Shown piece by piece: positions 26,001-34,045 of a stretch of DNA of 64,000 nucleotides; within the stretch, counting starts at the first letter, position 1, and each line of letters begins with the position of its first letter. The notes beneath the pieces were generated by a model. The model saw only the letters and a program-made list of their open reading frames with translations, was not told the DNA's origin and ran no database searches. Both the position numbers and the translations under genes were made by a program. Origin of the DNA: WTKD01 sp965243525 (GTDB lineage Bacteria; Spirochaetota; Spirochaetia; WTKD01); NCBI GenBank assembly GCA_965243525.1, contig OZ251568.1:124001-188000 (forward strand), read 5' to 3'.

Positions 26001-26477
26001 ACTGCCTATATTCCTTCGGAATACATTGAAGACATACATCAGAAAATTCAATTGTATCAAGAGATTCAAACAAGGCAGAATTTTTCTGAGCTCTCTGCCT
26101 CGATGCGTCGAACCATAGACCAGTATGGACATCTTCCAAGCGAGGTGACCCTTCTGTATACAATTGCACGCCTTCGAATATCTTGTGTTCTTTGCGGTAT
26201 CAGCACTATAAAAGAGCGTCGTAGCTACGTTAACCTTCGGTTATGGGAAGATAATCATGTTGCTATGGATGCTCTGTTGAAAAAGGTAGAGGAGAATACT
26301 GTGACGCTGCAATCCGATGGTTCGTTTAACTATGTTTCGGAATCAGAGAATACACAGGAAAAATGCGATCAACTCATTGATTTCATCACTTCCATCACCA
26401 ATGCTGATTCCAAAGAATCGATTGCCTCAGATCCTCAACAGATGAAACTTCAACATAGCAAGAGTTCAAAACGGTGA
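23100..26477 (+). CDS. mfd: Transcription-repair coupling factor Mfd
   Basis: Mfd pushes stalled RNA polymerase off DNA lesions and recruits UvrA. The 1125 residues are normal length. The N-terminal UvrB-like region is followed by the CarD-like RNA polymerase-interacting domain at ~430-500 (HVHHGIGLFRGLKRMQVG, QEDSIFVPIDQIHLLQRYI). The superfamily-2 translocase has Walker A GDVGFGKT at 591-598, DEEH at 692-695, SATPIPRTL, and the RecG-like motifs STTIIENGLDI and QLYQLRGRVGRS; the TRCF C-terminal domain closes it. The start is a GTG 6 nt after the GLUG gene without a clear ribosome-binding site, so TTG at 23103 is an alternative. The end overlaps trmB. Confidence 0.96.
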   Translation: MLSELEFFSTRGLVSGQLLEHIVKGCLDGAPLSINGAKTSYAAVLLAALQKKAERRMLCICPNYTQTRALVEDFSALGLSAQCLSWHQTKPYQAVAPSSARFSERLHALFAFAFQNTILCVPADAVLHVVPPLTAVEQLSLKLQLGDPCSPTQLAAKLVEWGYTRVSQILLRGEFSLRGEIIDVFPPYRDQPIRISLDFDSIEAIHALDVETQLSGDALTETMLTSCSEIQWTTKKLQLLQQQSYALEHDLQEPQIQIEGAEYYASLLYPDSYIDDYLEKDDILVQFDPALIKQQALQYRDDFQAAHIESGTLFPPHEVILRQTDAFKTPTIVLHPTKGDAGIDLSVQHVTRFSGNIQLARKEIEQLQKKDYRVYILTRSTTQQMRFQHLFPDTEVYDRALHTGFMLPQEKIAVFSEEDILGIRIHPQTQNRSIPIRSFSAIEENTYVVHVHHGIGLFRGLKRMQVGSVERDYLVVEYAQEDSIFVPIDQIHLLQRYIGEEHPKKDVIGGSSWKQKKKRVQKSLEDIADRLINLQAERESMEGYAFSADGELQELFESTFPFTETPDQLQALQEIKGDMESNRPMDRLLCGDVGFGKTEIAMRAAFKAVMDSKQVAILAPTTILVEQHYETFSARMQNFPLRIAMLSRFVATKDVKKILLDLQEGKVDIIIGTHKLLQASVHFKDLGLIVIDEEHRFGVKHKEILKEWKKNTDCLMMSATPIPRTLHMSLIELRQMSLLRTPPENRKPINTTIAKFDLKLVKEAIEAELARDGQVFFLHNRIDSLEQIRQLIQTAVPQASVACVHGQMPAEKLEETMWKFIHERYNVLVSTTIIENGLDIRNVNTIIIDRADMYGVSQLYQLRGRVGRSDRHAYAYLLYPEKNYLTDIALRRLEVLRDHTELGVGFQIAMHDMEMRGVGNVVGKEQSGNIYQLGLELYLTLLNQAVQQRRNMNTQLQHKEVNIEIKHTAYIPSEYIEDIHQKIQLYQEIQTRQNFSELSASMRRTIDQYGHLPSEVTLLYTIARLRISCVLCGISTIKERRSYVNLRLWEDNHVAMDALLKKVEENTVTLQSDGSFNYVSESENTQEKCDQLIDFITSITNADSKESIASDPQQMKLQHSKSSKR

Positions 26478-27262
26478 ATTTTTCAGAAAAATCGAAACAG
26501 TTAAAATCTATTCGTTCCTATGTCATCCGAGCACCGAGAAAAAAGATAGATTCCAAACTATTGGATATCATGCACGAAGAAAAGCGCTATTTTTCGTTGC
26601 CTGATCACTCTGCGGGAGAACTCATTGCAGCAATACACGAAAAGACTGTGCAAATTCCCCTTCCTTATAGATATGCCTATGAGATGCCCCTGTTTGAAGC
26701 GAGATCAGCTGCGACCTTGTCATTAGTGGAGAGGGCAAAGCAGTTATTATGGATAGACATTGGATTTGGGAATGGCGACTCTTTGCTGACTATGGCGCAT
26801 CAGTTTCCGCATATCCTATTCCTTGGTGTTGAGGTGCATCCCCAAGGTATTCAACAACTCATAGCAAAAATCGATGCGTATTCAATCAAGAACATTATCG
26901 TTGTTCAGGCAGATGCGGTTGTGGTGCTCAATGCTATTGCCGGTTTCGTATATGCTCATGCAATAACACTGTTTTTTTCAGATCCCTGGCCAAAAAAGCG
27001 GCACCACAAGCGGAGGCTACTCAACGAAACAAGATTTCACGATTTGGCAACATGCATGCATCCTGGTGCGCTGTTATGTATTGCAACTGATTGGCAGAAC
27101 TATGCAGATGTGATACGCGATGAGATTGATCGCTTCAAGGAATTTACAAATCAATTTTGCCCCTATGCACCACGCCCCTTTTGGCGCCTTCCTACAAAAT
27201 ATGAAGAAAAAGCAGTGCGGGAGGGGAGGGTTGTTCGTGATTTTATTGCGGTTCGTCGCTAG
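26474..27262 (+). CDS. trmB: tRNA (guanine-N7)-methyltransferase TrmB
   Basis: TrmB makes m7G46 in the tRNA variable loop. The 262-residue protein has the SAM motif IDIGFGNGDSLL, the GVEVHPQGI strand, VQADAV, the family signature FFSDPWPKKRHHKRRL, and a C-terminal RPFWRLPTKYEEKAVREGR corresponding to the T-x-Y/F-E-x-R element. About 85 N-terminal residues (IRSYVIRAPRKK onward) precede the core. The GTG start overlaps the mfd TGA, so translation is coupled. Transcription meets the EF-G-like gene coming the other way after ~90 nt, without a clear terminator. Confidence 0.93.
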   Translation: MNFSEKSKQLKSIRSYVIRAPRKKIDSKLLDIMHEEKRYFSLPDHSAGELIAAIHEKTVQIPLPYRYAYEMPLFEARSAATLSLVERAKQLLWIDIGFGNGDSLLTMAHQFPHILFLGVEVHPQGIQQLIAKIDAYSIKNIIVVQADAVVVLNAIAGFVYAHAITLFFSDPWPKKRHHKRRLLNETRFHDLATCMHPGALLCIATDWQNYADVIRDEIDRFKEFTNQFCPYAPRPFWRLPTKYEEKAVREGRVVRDFIAVRR

Positions 27263-27354
27263 GATACGATGGAATTCTCGTGTCGAATGGAAATTTTTCC
27301 ACGCCGTTCTGAAAGCAATAGATCTGAAGAATTCGATTTTCTGTCTAGGACAGA

Positions 27355-29412
27355 TTACGATACAGCAAGTTCTGCTTCTTTTGATTCTGCAATAATGCCT
27401 TCGGCGAGTTTCCCCCGAACTGGCTCATAATGATCAAATTCTACAGAAAAACTTCCAGTTCCTGAGGTCAATGCCTTGAGTTCGATGCAATAGGTGAGGA
27501 GTTCTGATTCCGGAACCAAGGATTCAACTTCGAGAATAACACCAGAAAGCTGTTTTTGCCCAAGAACACGACCACGGCGAGAGTTCAGGTCAGACAGCAC
27601 ATCCCCAAGATAATGCTCTTCGATTATGACTGAGACATTCATGATTGGTTCCAATAGAACCGGGCCTGCTTGTTTGACTGCTTCATAGAGTGCACCGCGC
27701 GCAGCTAAGCGAAATGCAAGTTCAGACGAATCAACAGAATGTTCTTTTCCATCGAGAAGTCTGATAGCAATATCCATCATCGGATATTTTGCAAGAGGTC
27801 CTGCTTCCATTGCATCGTGGAGGCCCTTTTCGACGCCAGGGATATATCCCTTTGACACCGAGCCACCCCGGATTGCATTTACAAACTGATATTGTTCACC
27901 TCGCGCCAAGGGTTTGATTTCGATAACAACCTCGCCAAACTGACCATGCCCTCCAGATTGTTTCTTATGGCGATAGTTTGCTTGACTGCCCTTTGTGATT
28001 GTCTCACGATATGCGATTTTCGGTGTTCCTGTTGAAATCGGAATCTTATGTTCTTGCTCGATCTCTTCTAGCATAAATCGAAGGTGCATCTCGCCCATGC
28101 CGGAAACAACGCTCTCGTGGGTTTCACTGTTGTACTCGATGGCAAGTGTCTTATCTTCTTCGCTAAATCTATGCAATAATTGGTTTAACTTATCGTTGTT
28201 TTTGCGGTTATCGCTTTGCACCCTGAGTGAATAGACTGGTTTTGGAAGCTTCAAGGGTCGAAAATGTATCGCAGGCTGCGTCTCGGTATAGGTATCGTTG
28301 GTATGTGCCAGGCCTAACTTGGCAATCACGCCTAAGTCGCCCGCCTCGATCTCTGTTGTATCACTAATCGCTTGGCCATGGGCTGTATAGATTCGGTGGA
28401 TGCGCTCCTTTTTCTCTTCTCGTTCGTTCAATAGTTCAGAATCAGATTTAAGTGTGCCGCTTAGCACCTTGATGAAGGAAAGCTTTCCTGCAAATTGATC
28501 ATATCGCGTCTTGAATACGAAAAATGAAAGGGGCCCGTTTTTATCGATGGATACCGAAACTGCATCTCCTTTTTCTGTATAGGCGGTTTCCTCGTGAAGA
28601 TCAGGATGGGGGCAGGCGCTTTCAAAAAACTCAAGCAAGGGCACAATTCCGATGTGCAGCTGTGCTGCTCCCGCAAAGACAGGAATGATGTTGTTCTGTT
28701 GAAAACCCTCCATCAATCCCTTCCAGACATCTTTTAAATCAAGGTCTTCGTCTTCAAGAAATTTTTCTGTGAGTTCATCATCACCTTCAGCAGCAGCCTC
28801 GATTAATTCTGCTTTGAATTCATCGCGTAACGCTTTTTTGGTCGCTTCGTCGAGCAATTCATTGTGAAGGACTTCGTTGCCCTTTTCATCGTGAACGAAA
28901 TACTCATCGTTGATGAGATTGTAAACCCCGTGGAGTTTTTCTTCTTTGTATACAGGTACGCTGACTGCAACAAAACGCGCATCAAATTGTGCATTCAGTT
29001 CGGTCAATATACGCTGATAATTTGTTCCTGATTCATCAAGCTTGTTTATAAACACCATTCGCGGTCGCGAACGTGCATCAAGCCTTCGCCATTGCTTTAT
29101 CGTTTCTATTTGAATTCCAGCACTTCCGTTGATGACGAGAATAGCGCTATCGCTTGTTCTAAACGCAGCGACAACTTCTCCAACAAAATCAGCAACTCCC
29201 GGAGTATCGAGGAGGTTTATCTTTATGTCCCTCCATTTGCGTGTAAACAATGTTGTGAATAGCGACATTTGATGGACTTTTTCTAAATGGGTGAAATCAC
29301 TGAGAAAGTCCTTTTTTGATTCATTTTGAACATGGAGTAGGGCCTCGACAAGGGTTGTTTTTCCGACGCCACTATGTCCAGCGATAGAAATATTTCGAAT
29401 ATGAGAGCTCAT
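27355..29412 (-). CDS. Elongation factor G-like GTPase (EF-G paralogue)
   Basis: A 685-residue translational GTPase with the full five-domain EF-G layout. G1 is AGHSGVGKTTL, G3 DTPGVADF, G4 NKLD; domain IV contains the GGSVSKGYIPGVEKG stretch, and domain V ends the protein (EPIMNVSVIIEEHYLGDVLSDLNSRRGRV). The P-loop differs from canonical EF-G (AHIDAGKTT), matching the EF-G-2/FusA-like group whose roles are less clear. The start at MSSHIRN has AGGAGGA 4 nt upstream; the longer frame to 29445 overlaps the promoter. A second EF-G gene lies 200 nt upstream on the same strand. Confidence 0.85.
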   Translation of the reverse strand: MSSHIRNISIAGHSGVGKTTLVEALLHVQNESKKDFLSDFTHLEKVHQMSLFTTLFTRKWRDIKINLLDTPGVADFVGEVVAAFRTSDSAILVINGSAGIQIETIKQWRRLDARSRPRMVFINKLDESGTNYQRILTELNAQFDARFVAVSVPVYKEEKLHGVYNLINDEYFVHDEKGNEVLHNELLDEATKKALRDEFKAELIEAAAEGDDELTEKFLEDEDLDLKDVWKGLMEGFQQNNIIPVFAGAAQLHIGIVPLLEFFESACPHPDLHEETAYTEKGDAVSVSIDKNGPLSFFVFKTRYDQFAGKLSFIKVLSGTLKSDSELLNEREEKKERIHRIYTAHGQAISDTTEIEAGDLGVIAKLGLAHTNDTYTETQPAIHFRPLKLPKPVYSLRVQSDNRKNNDKLNQLLHRFSEEDKTLAIEYNSETHESVVSGMGEMHLRFMLEEIEQEHKIPISTGTPKIAYRETITKGSQANYRHKKQSGGHGQFGEVVIEIKPLARGEQYQFVNAIRGGSVSKGYIPGVEKGLHDAMEAGPLAKYPMMDIAIRLLDGKEHSVDSSELAFRLAARGALYEAVKQAGPVLLEPIMNVSVIIEEHYLGDVLSDLNSRRGRVLGQKQLSGVILEVESLVPESELLTYCIELKALTSGTGSFSVEFDHYEPVRGKLAEGIIAESKEAELAVS

Positions 29413-29433
29413 AGTTCCTCCTGAGGATGAACC

Positions 29434-29462
29434 AGTATACAGCATTTTCTTCTCTTTGTTAA
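29434..29462 (-). promoter_or_regulatory. Promoter of the EF-G-like gene
   Basis: TTAACA (29462-29457), 17 bp, TATACT (29439-29434) on the minus strand, followed by a ~15-nt leader with AGGAGGA. A strong conventional promoter, in contrast to the leaderless type of the neighbouring EF-G gene. Confidence 0.65.
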
Positions 29463-29619
29463 GGGAAAATTGATATGAAATACATCTTCTCTAGAGCAAA
29501 GCCATGCATTGAATTATAGAAATAAACCCTCGCCTAGTTGCTTTTTGCTGCTTTCTAAAAAATGTACTTGCTAGGGTGCGATTTGTAAAACTGTTAAGAA
29601 TTTCTATTAATTCTGCAAA

Positions 29620-31638
29620 TTAATCTGTTTTCGGAGCAAAATGACTAAACACAAGACTTACCGATCCTCTGCCCTGCGTCACGCTGCGCAATGCTGTGGT
29701 ATAGCCGAACATGATACGTAACGGTGCCTCTGCGTGGATGATCTCGTGTATGAGATGGGATTCAATGGCAGTCACCGTTCCACCTCGTCGTGCAATGCTC
29801 TGTGTTACCTCTCCAAGATAATCCTTTGGGGTGATAATGCTCACATGCATGATGGGTTCGAGGAGTTGTTCACCTGCTTTTTGACAAACAGAACCGAGGC
29901 ATTGCACAAGAGCACTCTGAATAGCCGCAAGGCTGTACGATTCTGGATCAAATACAAGATTTTTTATGTGCACTGCAATATAGATTCCAGGATATCCCAA
30001 TGATATTCCTGACTGCAGATAGCCATAGATTGTCTCTAAGCAAGCATCCACGATCTCTTTTGGAATATTCTCGAGCGCATGGGTAACAGAAAGGTTGATT
30101 GTGGTGTTTCTTTCGACGTTGAGTTCGATCGAAACGGGGTATAGTTTGCCAGAAATAGAAATCGCATCTGAGAAACTGCCATCTGCAGTATTTTTGATCG
30201 TTTCGCGGAGCTGCACATGCGGATTGCCGAGTCGCACAGAAATGCCATATTCATCGATGATTCGTTTGCTGATAACCTCCAAGTGCAATTCGCCCATCCC
30301 TGCAATGATAAGTTGTCCGCTTTGCGTATCGTCCTTCCATGAAAGTGTTGGATCCTCTGAAGCAAGGAGCCCTAGCACATTCATGAGTTCTTTTCGTTTT
30401 GAATAGGTTTCAGCCTCAATCGCAGAAGTAATCACTGGTTCAGGAAAATGCATCGCTTCGAGAAAATACCGAGGTGGCTTCAAAGAAATGGTATCTCCAG
30501 TAATTGCCTGTTTACACCCAACCAATGCACCAATATCACCGGATTCCAATGTGCGAATTTGCTCTGGTTTATTTGCGTGCATGCGCAATATTCGAGTCAC
30601 TCGCTCCTTTTTGGTATTGCTTGCTAGGTATATTTGTGATCCTGCATTGATGCTTCCAGAATATACCCGAATGAAACAGATGCGTCCCGCTTCACGATCG
30701 TGTTGTATCTTAAAAACCAATGCTAAGAGTTCCTTATATTCATCAGCGTTCTTTGTGATTGTTTTGTTTTCTTTCTTATCGATGGCAGCGAATGTTGGGC
30801 GGTCAGTTGGCGCTGGTAAAAAATTACACACCGCATCAAGAATAGGTTGCACTCCGATGTTTTTTAAACTCGCCCCGACAAACACGGGGACCACCTTGAG
30901 TGCCAGGGTTGCCTTTCTGATCGCAAGAACTAATTGTTCTTGTTTGATTTCCTTGTTGTCAAGATAGAGTTCTGCGATTGCATCATCGTATTCTGATAAT
31001 GTCTCAAATAAATGCGTCTGTGCATGGTTTGCAGCATCAGCATAGGAATCACGGATGTCCTTTTTTACAATGGCATGTGGAGCGGTTTTCTCCCAATGTA
31101 ATTCCACTTGTTCCACAACATCGATGACTGCTTCAAAAGAATCTTCCTTTCCAATGGGAATCTGCAAAGGGAGGGGAGTGCAATGGAGTTTTTCAGTCAC
31201 TTCGGAACACACTGTTTCAAAATCAGCCCCGATGCGATCCATCTTGTTTATGTAAACCATTCGTGGAATGCCGTATTCATTTGATTGATGCCAAACAGTT
31301 TCCGTTTGTGGTTCCACTCCGCCGACAGCACAGAGAATGGCAACTGCACCATCGAGAATACGCAGAGAGCGCTCGACCTCAGCAGTAAAATCAATATGTC
31401 CTGGCGTATCAATGAGGTTGACCGTAACATCATTCCATGGAAAGGTGGTGGCAGCCGATGTGATGGTAATACCTCGGTCTTGTTCCTGACTCATCCAGTC
31501 CATGGTTGCAGTGCCTTCATCAACCTCACCAATTGAGTGGTTTTTTCCACTAAAATACAGCATGCGTTCGGTGGTTGTGGTTTTTCCGGCGTCTATATGT
31601 GCGATGATTCCAATGTTACGAAGTCGAGTTGTGTCCAT
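29620..31638 (-). CDS. fusA: Elongation factor G (probable spirochaete EF-G2 type)
   Basis: Canonical EF-G sequence: G1 AHIDAGKTTTTERML, switch I DRGITITSAATTF, G3 DTPGHIDF, G4 NKMD, then domains II-V (SISGKLYPVSIEL, EPIMHVSIITPKDYLGEV). At 672 residues it is slightly short. Its opening, with MDWMSQEQ where ordinary EF-G has T-x-x-W-M-x-Q-E, resembles the Borrelia-type EF-G2. In Borrelia burgdorferi EF-G1 does translocation and EF-G2 ribosome recycling. Which job this one has cannot be settled here; a further fusA near rpsL/rpsG would be expected. The -10 TATACT lies at 31650-31645, 6 nt from the ATG, with only a weak -35 (TGTTTT) and no Shine-Dalgarno sequence. Confidence 0.88.
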   Translation of the reverse strand: MDTTRLRNIGIIAHIDAGKTTTTERMLYFSGKNHSIGEVDEGTATMDWMSQEQDRGITITSAATTFPWNDVTVNLIDTPGHIDFTAEVERSLRILDGAVAILCAVGGVEPQTETVWHQSNEYGIPRMVYINKMDRIGADFETVCSEVTEKLHCTPLPLQIPIGKEDSFEAVIDVVEQVELHWEKTAPHAIVKKDIRDSYADAANHAQTHLFETLSEYDDAIAELYLDNKEIKQEQLVLAIRKATLALKVVPVFVGASLKNIGVQPILDAVCNFLPAPTDRPTFAAIDKKENKTITKNADEYKELLALVFKIQHDREAGRICFIRVYSGSINAGSQIYLASNTKKERVTRILRMHANKPEQIRTLESGDIGALVGCKQAITGDTISLKPPRYFLEAMHFPEPVITSAIEAETYSKRKELMNVLGLLASEDPTLSWKDDTQSGQLIIAGMGELHLEVISKRIIDEYGISVRLGNPHVQLRETIKNTADGSFSDAISISGKLYPVSIELNVERNTTINLSVTHALENIPKEIVDACLETIYGYLQSGISLGYPGIYIAVHIKNLVFDPESYSLAAIQSALVQCLGSVCQKAGEQLLEPIMHVSIITPKDYLGEVTQSIARRGGTVTAIESHLIHEIIHAEAPLRIMFGYTTALRSVTQGRGSVSLVFSHFAPKTD

Positions 31639-31703
31639 TAATCTAGTATAGCAGATGACAGTATAAAAAAACAGATTCTGAAATGCATAAAAAAGTGGGC
31701 ATC

Positions 31704-32606
31704 CTAAGCAGTGTTTGCAAATTCTGTGTTGATTCTTTTTTTGACGATAGCAATGTATTCAGTATCCTGTTCGATTCCTATACAAAGACGGTTTGTTCTC
31801 AGTGCGGCGATGGCGGTCGTGCCACTTCCCATAAATGGATCAAGAACCGTCTGTCCTGGTTGTGAAAAAATCCGAAGAAAATGCTCCAACAGGAGAACTG
31901 GTTTTTGTGTTGGGTGTATTGTTCGATCTCGTTTGCTTGGTTTTTCAACGGTGAACATGGTGCTGGGAAGCCTGTCGTCGATCCGGATGCTTCCGTCGAT
32001 CAACCCTACTCCCCATTTGTCAAAATTGTGGATGAATGTTTCTTCGATTGGTTTTTGAGCAAGCATAACCGGTTCAAAGGCGGGGGTTAGTTGCGGGGTC
32101 TTGCGATTATCAAGCAGTTTGAGCAATCGTATCTTTTCTGATTTGTGTAGATTCTTGTTGCGCTTCACAAAATGTTGCAGACTAAAGGCCTTTGCCTGGG
32201 CCCCTCGGGTATATCGCCAACTAAGCATATCGCGTATCCAAAATCCTGCATCTTCACTTGCAACTGCCATGCGCTGATAGAGCCTTCCTTGGGAAAATGA
32301 GAGAAAGAAACCACCAGGAACCAATATACGAAATGCTTCCGCTGCAAGTGAAGCGAAAAACTTTCCAAACTGCACACTCTGCAGTGGGCTGAACTTCATT
32401 CCAGAGGGAAGGTTTCGTACCTGTTGTCCCTTTGTGATGTCGTTTTTTATACGTTGATTGTTCCATCTTTGATCAAGTTTTTCCAAAAAATAGGGAGGAT
32501 CAGTGAGGATCATCTGTATTGAATTCGGGGCTAGTTGAGCAAGAATGGTGAACGCATTGTCATGGTATACAGTGATGGATTCTGTTGTAAATATTGGATT
32601 GTTCAT
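31704..32606 (-). CDS. Orphan site-specific DNA methyltransferase (beta class)
   Basis: The protein (300 residues from ATG 32606; a GTG at 32615 is also possible) is an amino-methyltransferase with the beta-class order: catalytic motif IV LTDPPYFLEK near residues 35-45, then motif VIII-type residues around FLSFSQGRLY, the probable target-recognition region, HPTQKPVLLLEHFLRIFSQ, and the SAM motif I LDPFMGSGTT near residue 260. DPPY indicates N6-adenine (or N4-cytosine) methylation. The recognition sequence cannot be read. No restriction endonuclease gene is adjacent, so it is likely solitary and regulatory, or a remnant. It begins ~100 nt downstream of the tRNA-Val 3' end. Confidence 0.87.
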   Translation of the reverse strand: MNNPIFTTESITVYHDNAFTILAQLAPNSIQMILTDPPYFLEKLDQRWNNQRIKNDITKGQQVRNLPSGMKFSPLQSVQFGKFFASLAAEAFRILVPGGFFLSFSQGRLYQRMAVASEDAGFWIRDMLSWRYTRGAQAKAFSLQHFVKRNKNLHKSEKIRLLKLLDNRKTPQLTPAFEPVMLAQKPIEETFIHNFDKWGVGLIDGSIRIDDRLPSTMFTVEKPSKRDRTIHPTQKPVLLLEHFLRIFSQPGQTVLDPFMGSGTTAIAALRTNRLCIGIEQDTEYIAIVKKRINTEFANTA

Positions 32607-32703
32607 GGTATACACATAGATTCGTCCGATTCTTGTTAATGAACTATATCAGCTTGGCTTACTATAAAATTGACAGCAGATCCAGAAGAATACGTATAAG
32701 TGT

Positions 32704-32777
32704 TGGGCGAAGAGGGATTCGAACCCCCGACCTCCTGCGTGTAAAGCAGACACTCTAACCAGCTGAGTTATTCGCCC
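32704..32777 (-). tRNA. tRNA-Val (anticodon TAC)
   Basis: A 74-nt cloverleaf on the minus strand. The acceptor GGGCGAA pairs with TTCGCCC, D-arm ACTC/GAGT, anticodon arm TCTGC-TTTACAC-GCAGG reads TAC, T-arm CGGGG-GTTCGAA-TCCCT is canonical with standard pairing. Discriminator A; CCA not encoded. Confidence 0.95.
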
Positions 32778-32933
32778 TTTCATCTCCATGCATAGAACCA
32801 AACAAGAAAAGACATTCAAAGCCTTGGTGCAAGCTTGTCTGCATGTGTTTATACATAGTAATCAGTAAACCAAAAAGTAACAAGATGCTGGTATCACGAC
32901 ATCATGGCCGAAAGATACTGCACAAAGGATTGC

Positions 32934-33743
32934 CTATGTTTTGGATGAGGTAGTTCTTTCTGCGCGAAGTACTTGCACGAAGACCCCGACGATCTCCATC
33001 GCTGGTGTGCAGAGGACTGTTCGATTGCTGCCATCCTGCGTGGCAAACATGCTTCTGCCATCCTCGCTACGCACAAATTGACTGAGAAATAGGGAAGATT
33101 CATAATGGACAACCACGATTTGGCCATACTCAGCCTTCGAGCTCTTTCTGATCAAGCAATAGGAGCCGCTATCAATGCCAGCATTAACCATTGTCGAATC
33201 CTGCGCCTTCAATACACAGTGATGATGCTGTTCTCCAGAAGGAATCAGTTGAGCAGGAACTTCATATACAGAATCATGAATAACCCAAAAACGACTCAGA
33301 TCCGTTGTGGTATGTGTTGAAGCTGGTTTTTTCTTACTGGATTGCTGATCAATTAACGGAAGCGTGACGGTATACTGTGCATTCATTTTTTCGAGTGTTT
33401 TTACCAAGGTATGCATTTCTTGAACTAATTGCGTAAGAGGGGAGTGCAATAGGGTTTTCATCGAACGAGAAGTGTATTGCCTTAATATCTCCAAGCGGTC
33501 AGAAATATCTGCCATGCTGGTGATGGATGTTTTCGTTGGAATATATTCAAGATCAAGCAAATCTTCCAAACGCATGTTGAGAGCTTGCGCTATTTTTAGA
33601 GCGTCTTCTAATTTCGGCAGGCGTTGCCCGGATATCTGCGTAGAAATTGTTCCTCGCTGAATGCCTGCTTTCCTTGCCAAATCTTGCTGTGATTCAACTC
33701 GAGACAAAACTCGTTGCCAAAACACCTGCGCTTTTTCATTCAT
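32934..33743 (-). CDS. XRE-family repressor with S24/LexA-like domain, altered catalytic positions
   Basis: Residues 12-62 form an HTH_3 domain (QQDLARKAGIQRGTISTQISG). A ~90-residue linker leads to a C-terminal S24 peptidase-like fold (155-257: EVPAQLIPSGEQHHHCVLKAQ, GSYCLIRK, GQIVVVHYESS, EIVGVFVQVLR). Normal members have GDSM with the Ser nucleophile and a Lys about 35 residues on. Here the first reads QDSTM (181-185), placing Thr184 at the nucleophile position, and the Lys position falls on Ser221 (LFLSQFVR). It may therefore bind DNA and dimerise without RecA-stimulated self-cleavage. A near-consensus promoter sits 6 nt before the ATG. Target genes are unknown; autoregulation is plausible. 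Confidence 0.83.
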   Translation of the reverse strand: MNEKAQVFWQRVLSRVESQQDLARKAGIQRGTISTQISGQRLPKLEDALKIAQALNMRLEDLLDLEYIPTKTSITSMADISDRLEILRQYTSRSMKTLLHSPLTQLVQEMHTLVKTLEKMNAQYTVTLPLIDQQSSKKKPASTHTTTDLSRFWVIHDSVYEVPAQLIPSGEQHHHCVLKAQDSTMVNAGIDSGSYCLIRKSSKAEYGQIVVVHYESSLFLSQFVRSEDGRSMFATQDGSNRTVLCTPAMEIVGVFVQVLRAERTTSSKT

Positions 33744-33749
33744 GCTTTA

Positions 33750-33777
33750 ATTATATCCAGCTGCGGATTGTTGTAAA
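33750..33777 (-). promoter_or_regulatory. Promoter of the S24-like repressor gene, leaderless type
   Basis: TTTACA (33777-33772), 16 bp, TATAAT (33755-33750), then 6 nt to the ATG at 33743. No Shine-Dalgarno sequence. Confidence 0.65.
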
Positions 33778-34012
33778 TACAACATGCGGCTATCTGGACA
33801 TAGGCAAGCATCGACCAAAGATCATTGCTGATCAGTAGGGCTATTATGTGTTTTACATAAGAAAACACATGGAAATTTCACTTAAAATAATTGAAACCTC
33901 TGCAGGACGTTGTAATCAGTGCACGTCAAGTAAACAACATCTAGATAAGAGGTTCACACATGAAAATAGATATAATCGCTCCCGCAGACTAGGGTAGGGG
34001 GCCAGCTTCATT
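33778..34012. other. Intergenic region with perfect 9-bp dyad
   Basis: No gene is seen. A perfect inverted repeat ATGTGTTTT-acataag-AAAACACAT lies at 33846-33870, about 100 bp before the repressor start and 175 bp before the exchanger start; it looks like an operator for a dimeric regulator or a hairpin. Further on, AACCTCT (about 33893) and AGAGGTT (about 33950) could pair around smaller complementary segments, but no known RNA family is recognised. Confidence 0.45.
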
Positions 34013-34040
34013 TTGCTTAAACATTTTTTACAAGTATACT
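34013..34040 (+). promoter_or_regulatory. Promoter of the CaCA exchanger gene, leaderless type
   Basis: TTGCTT (34013-34018), 16 bp, TATACT (34035-34040), then 5 nt to the ATG at 34046. No Shine-Dalgarno sequence. Confidence 0.55.
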
Positions 34041-34045
34041 GAACA

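Noticed and set aside
32934..33743. Prophage region suggested by a CI-like repressor and a methyltransferase
   Set aside because: No integrase, structural or lysis genes are nearby, and housekeeping genes surround it.
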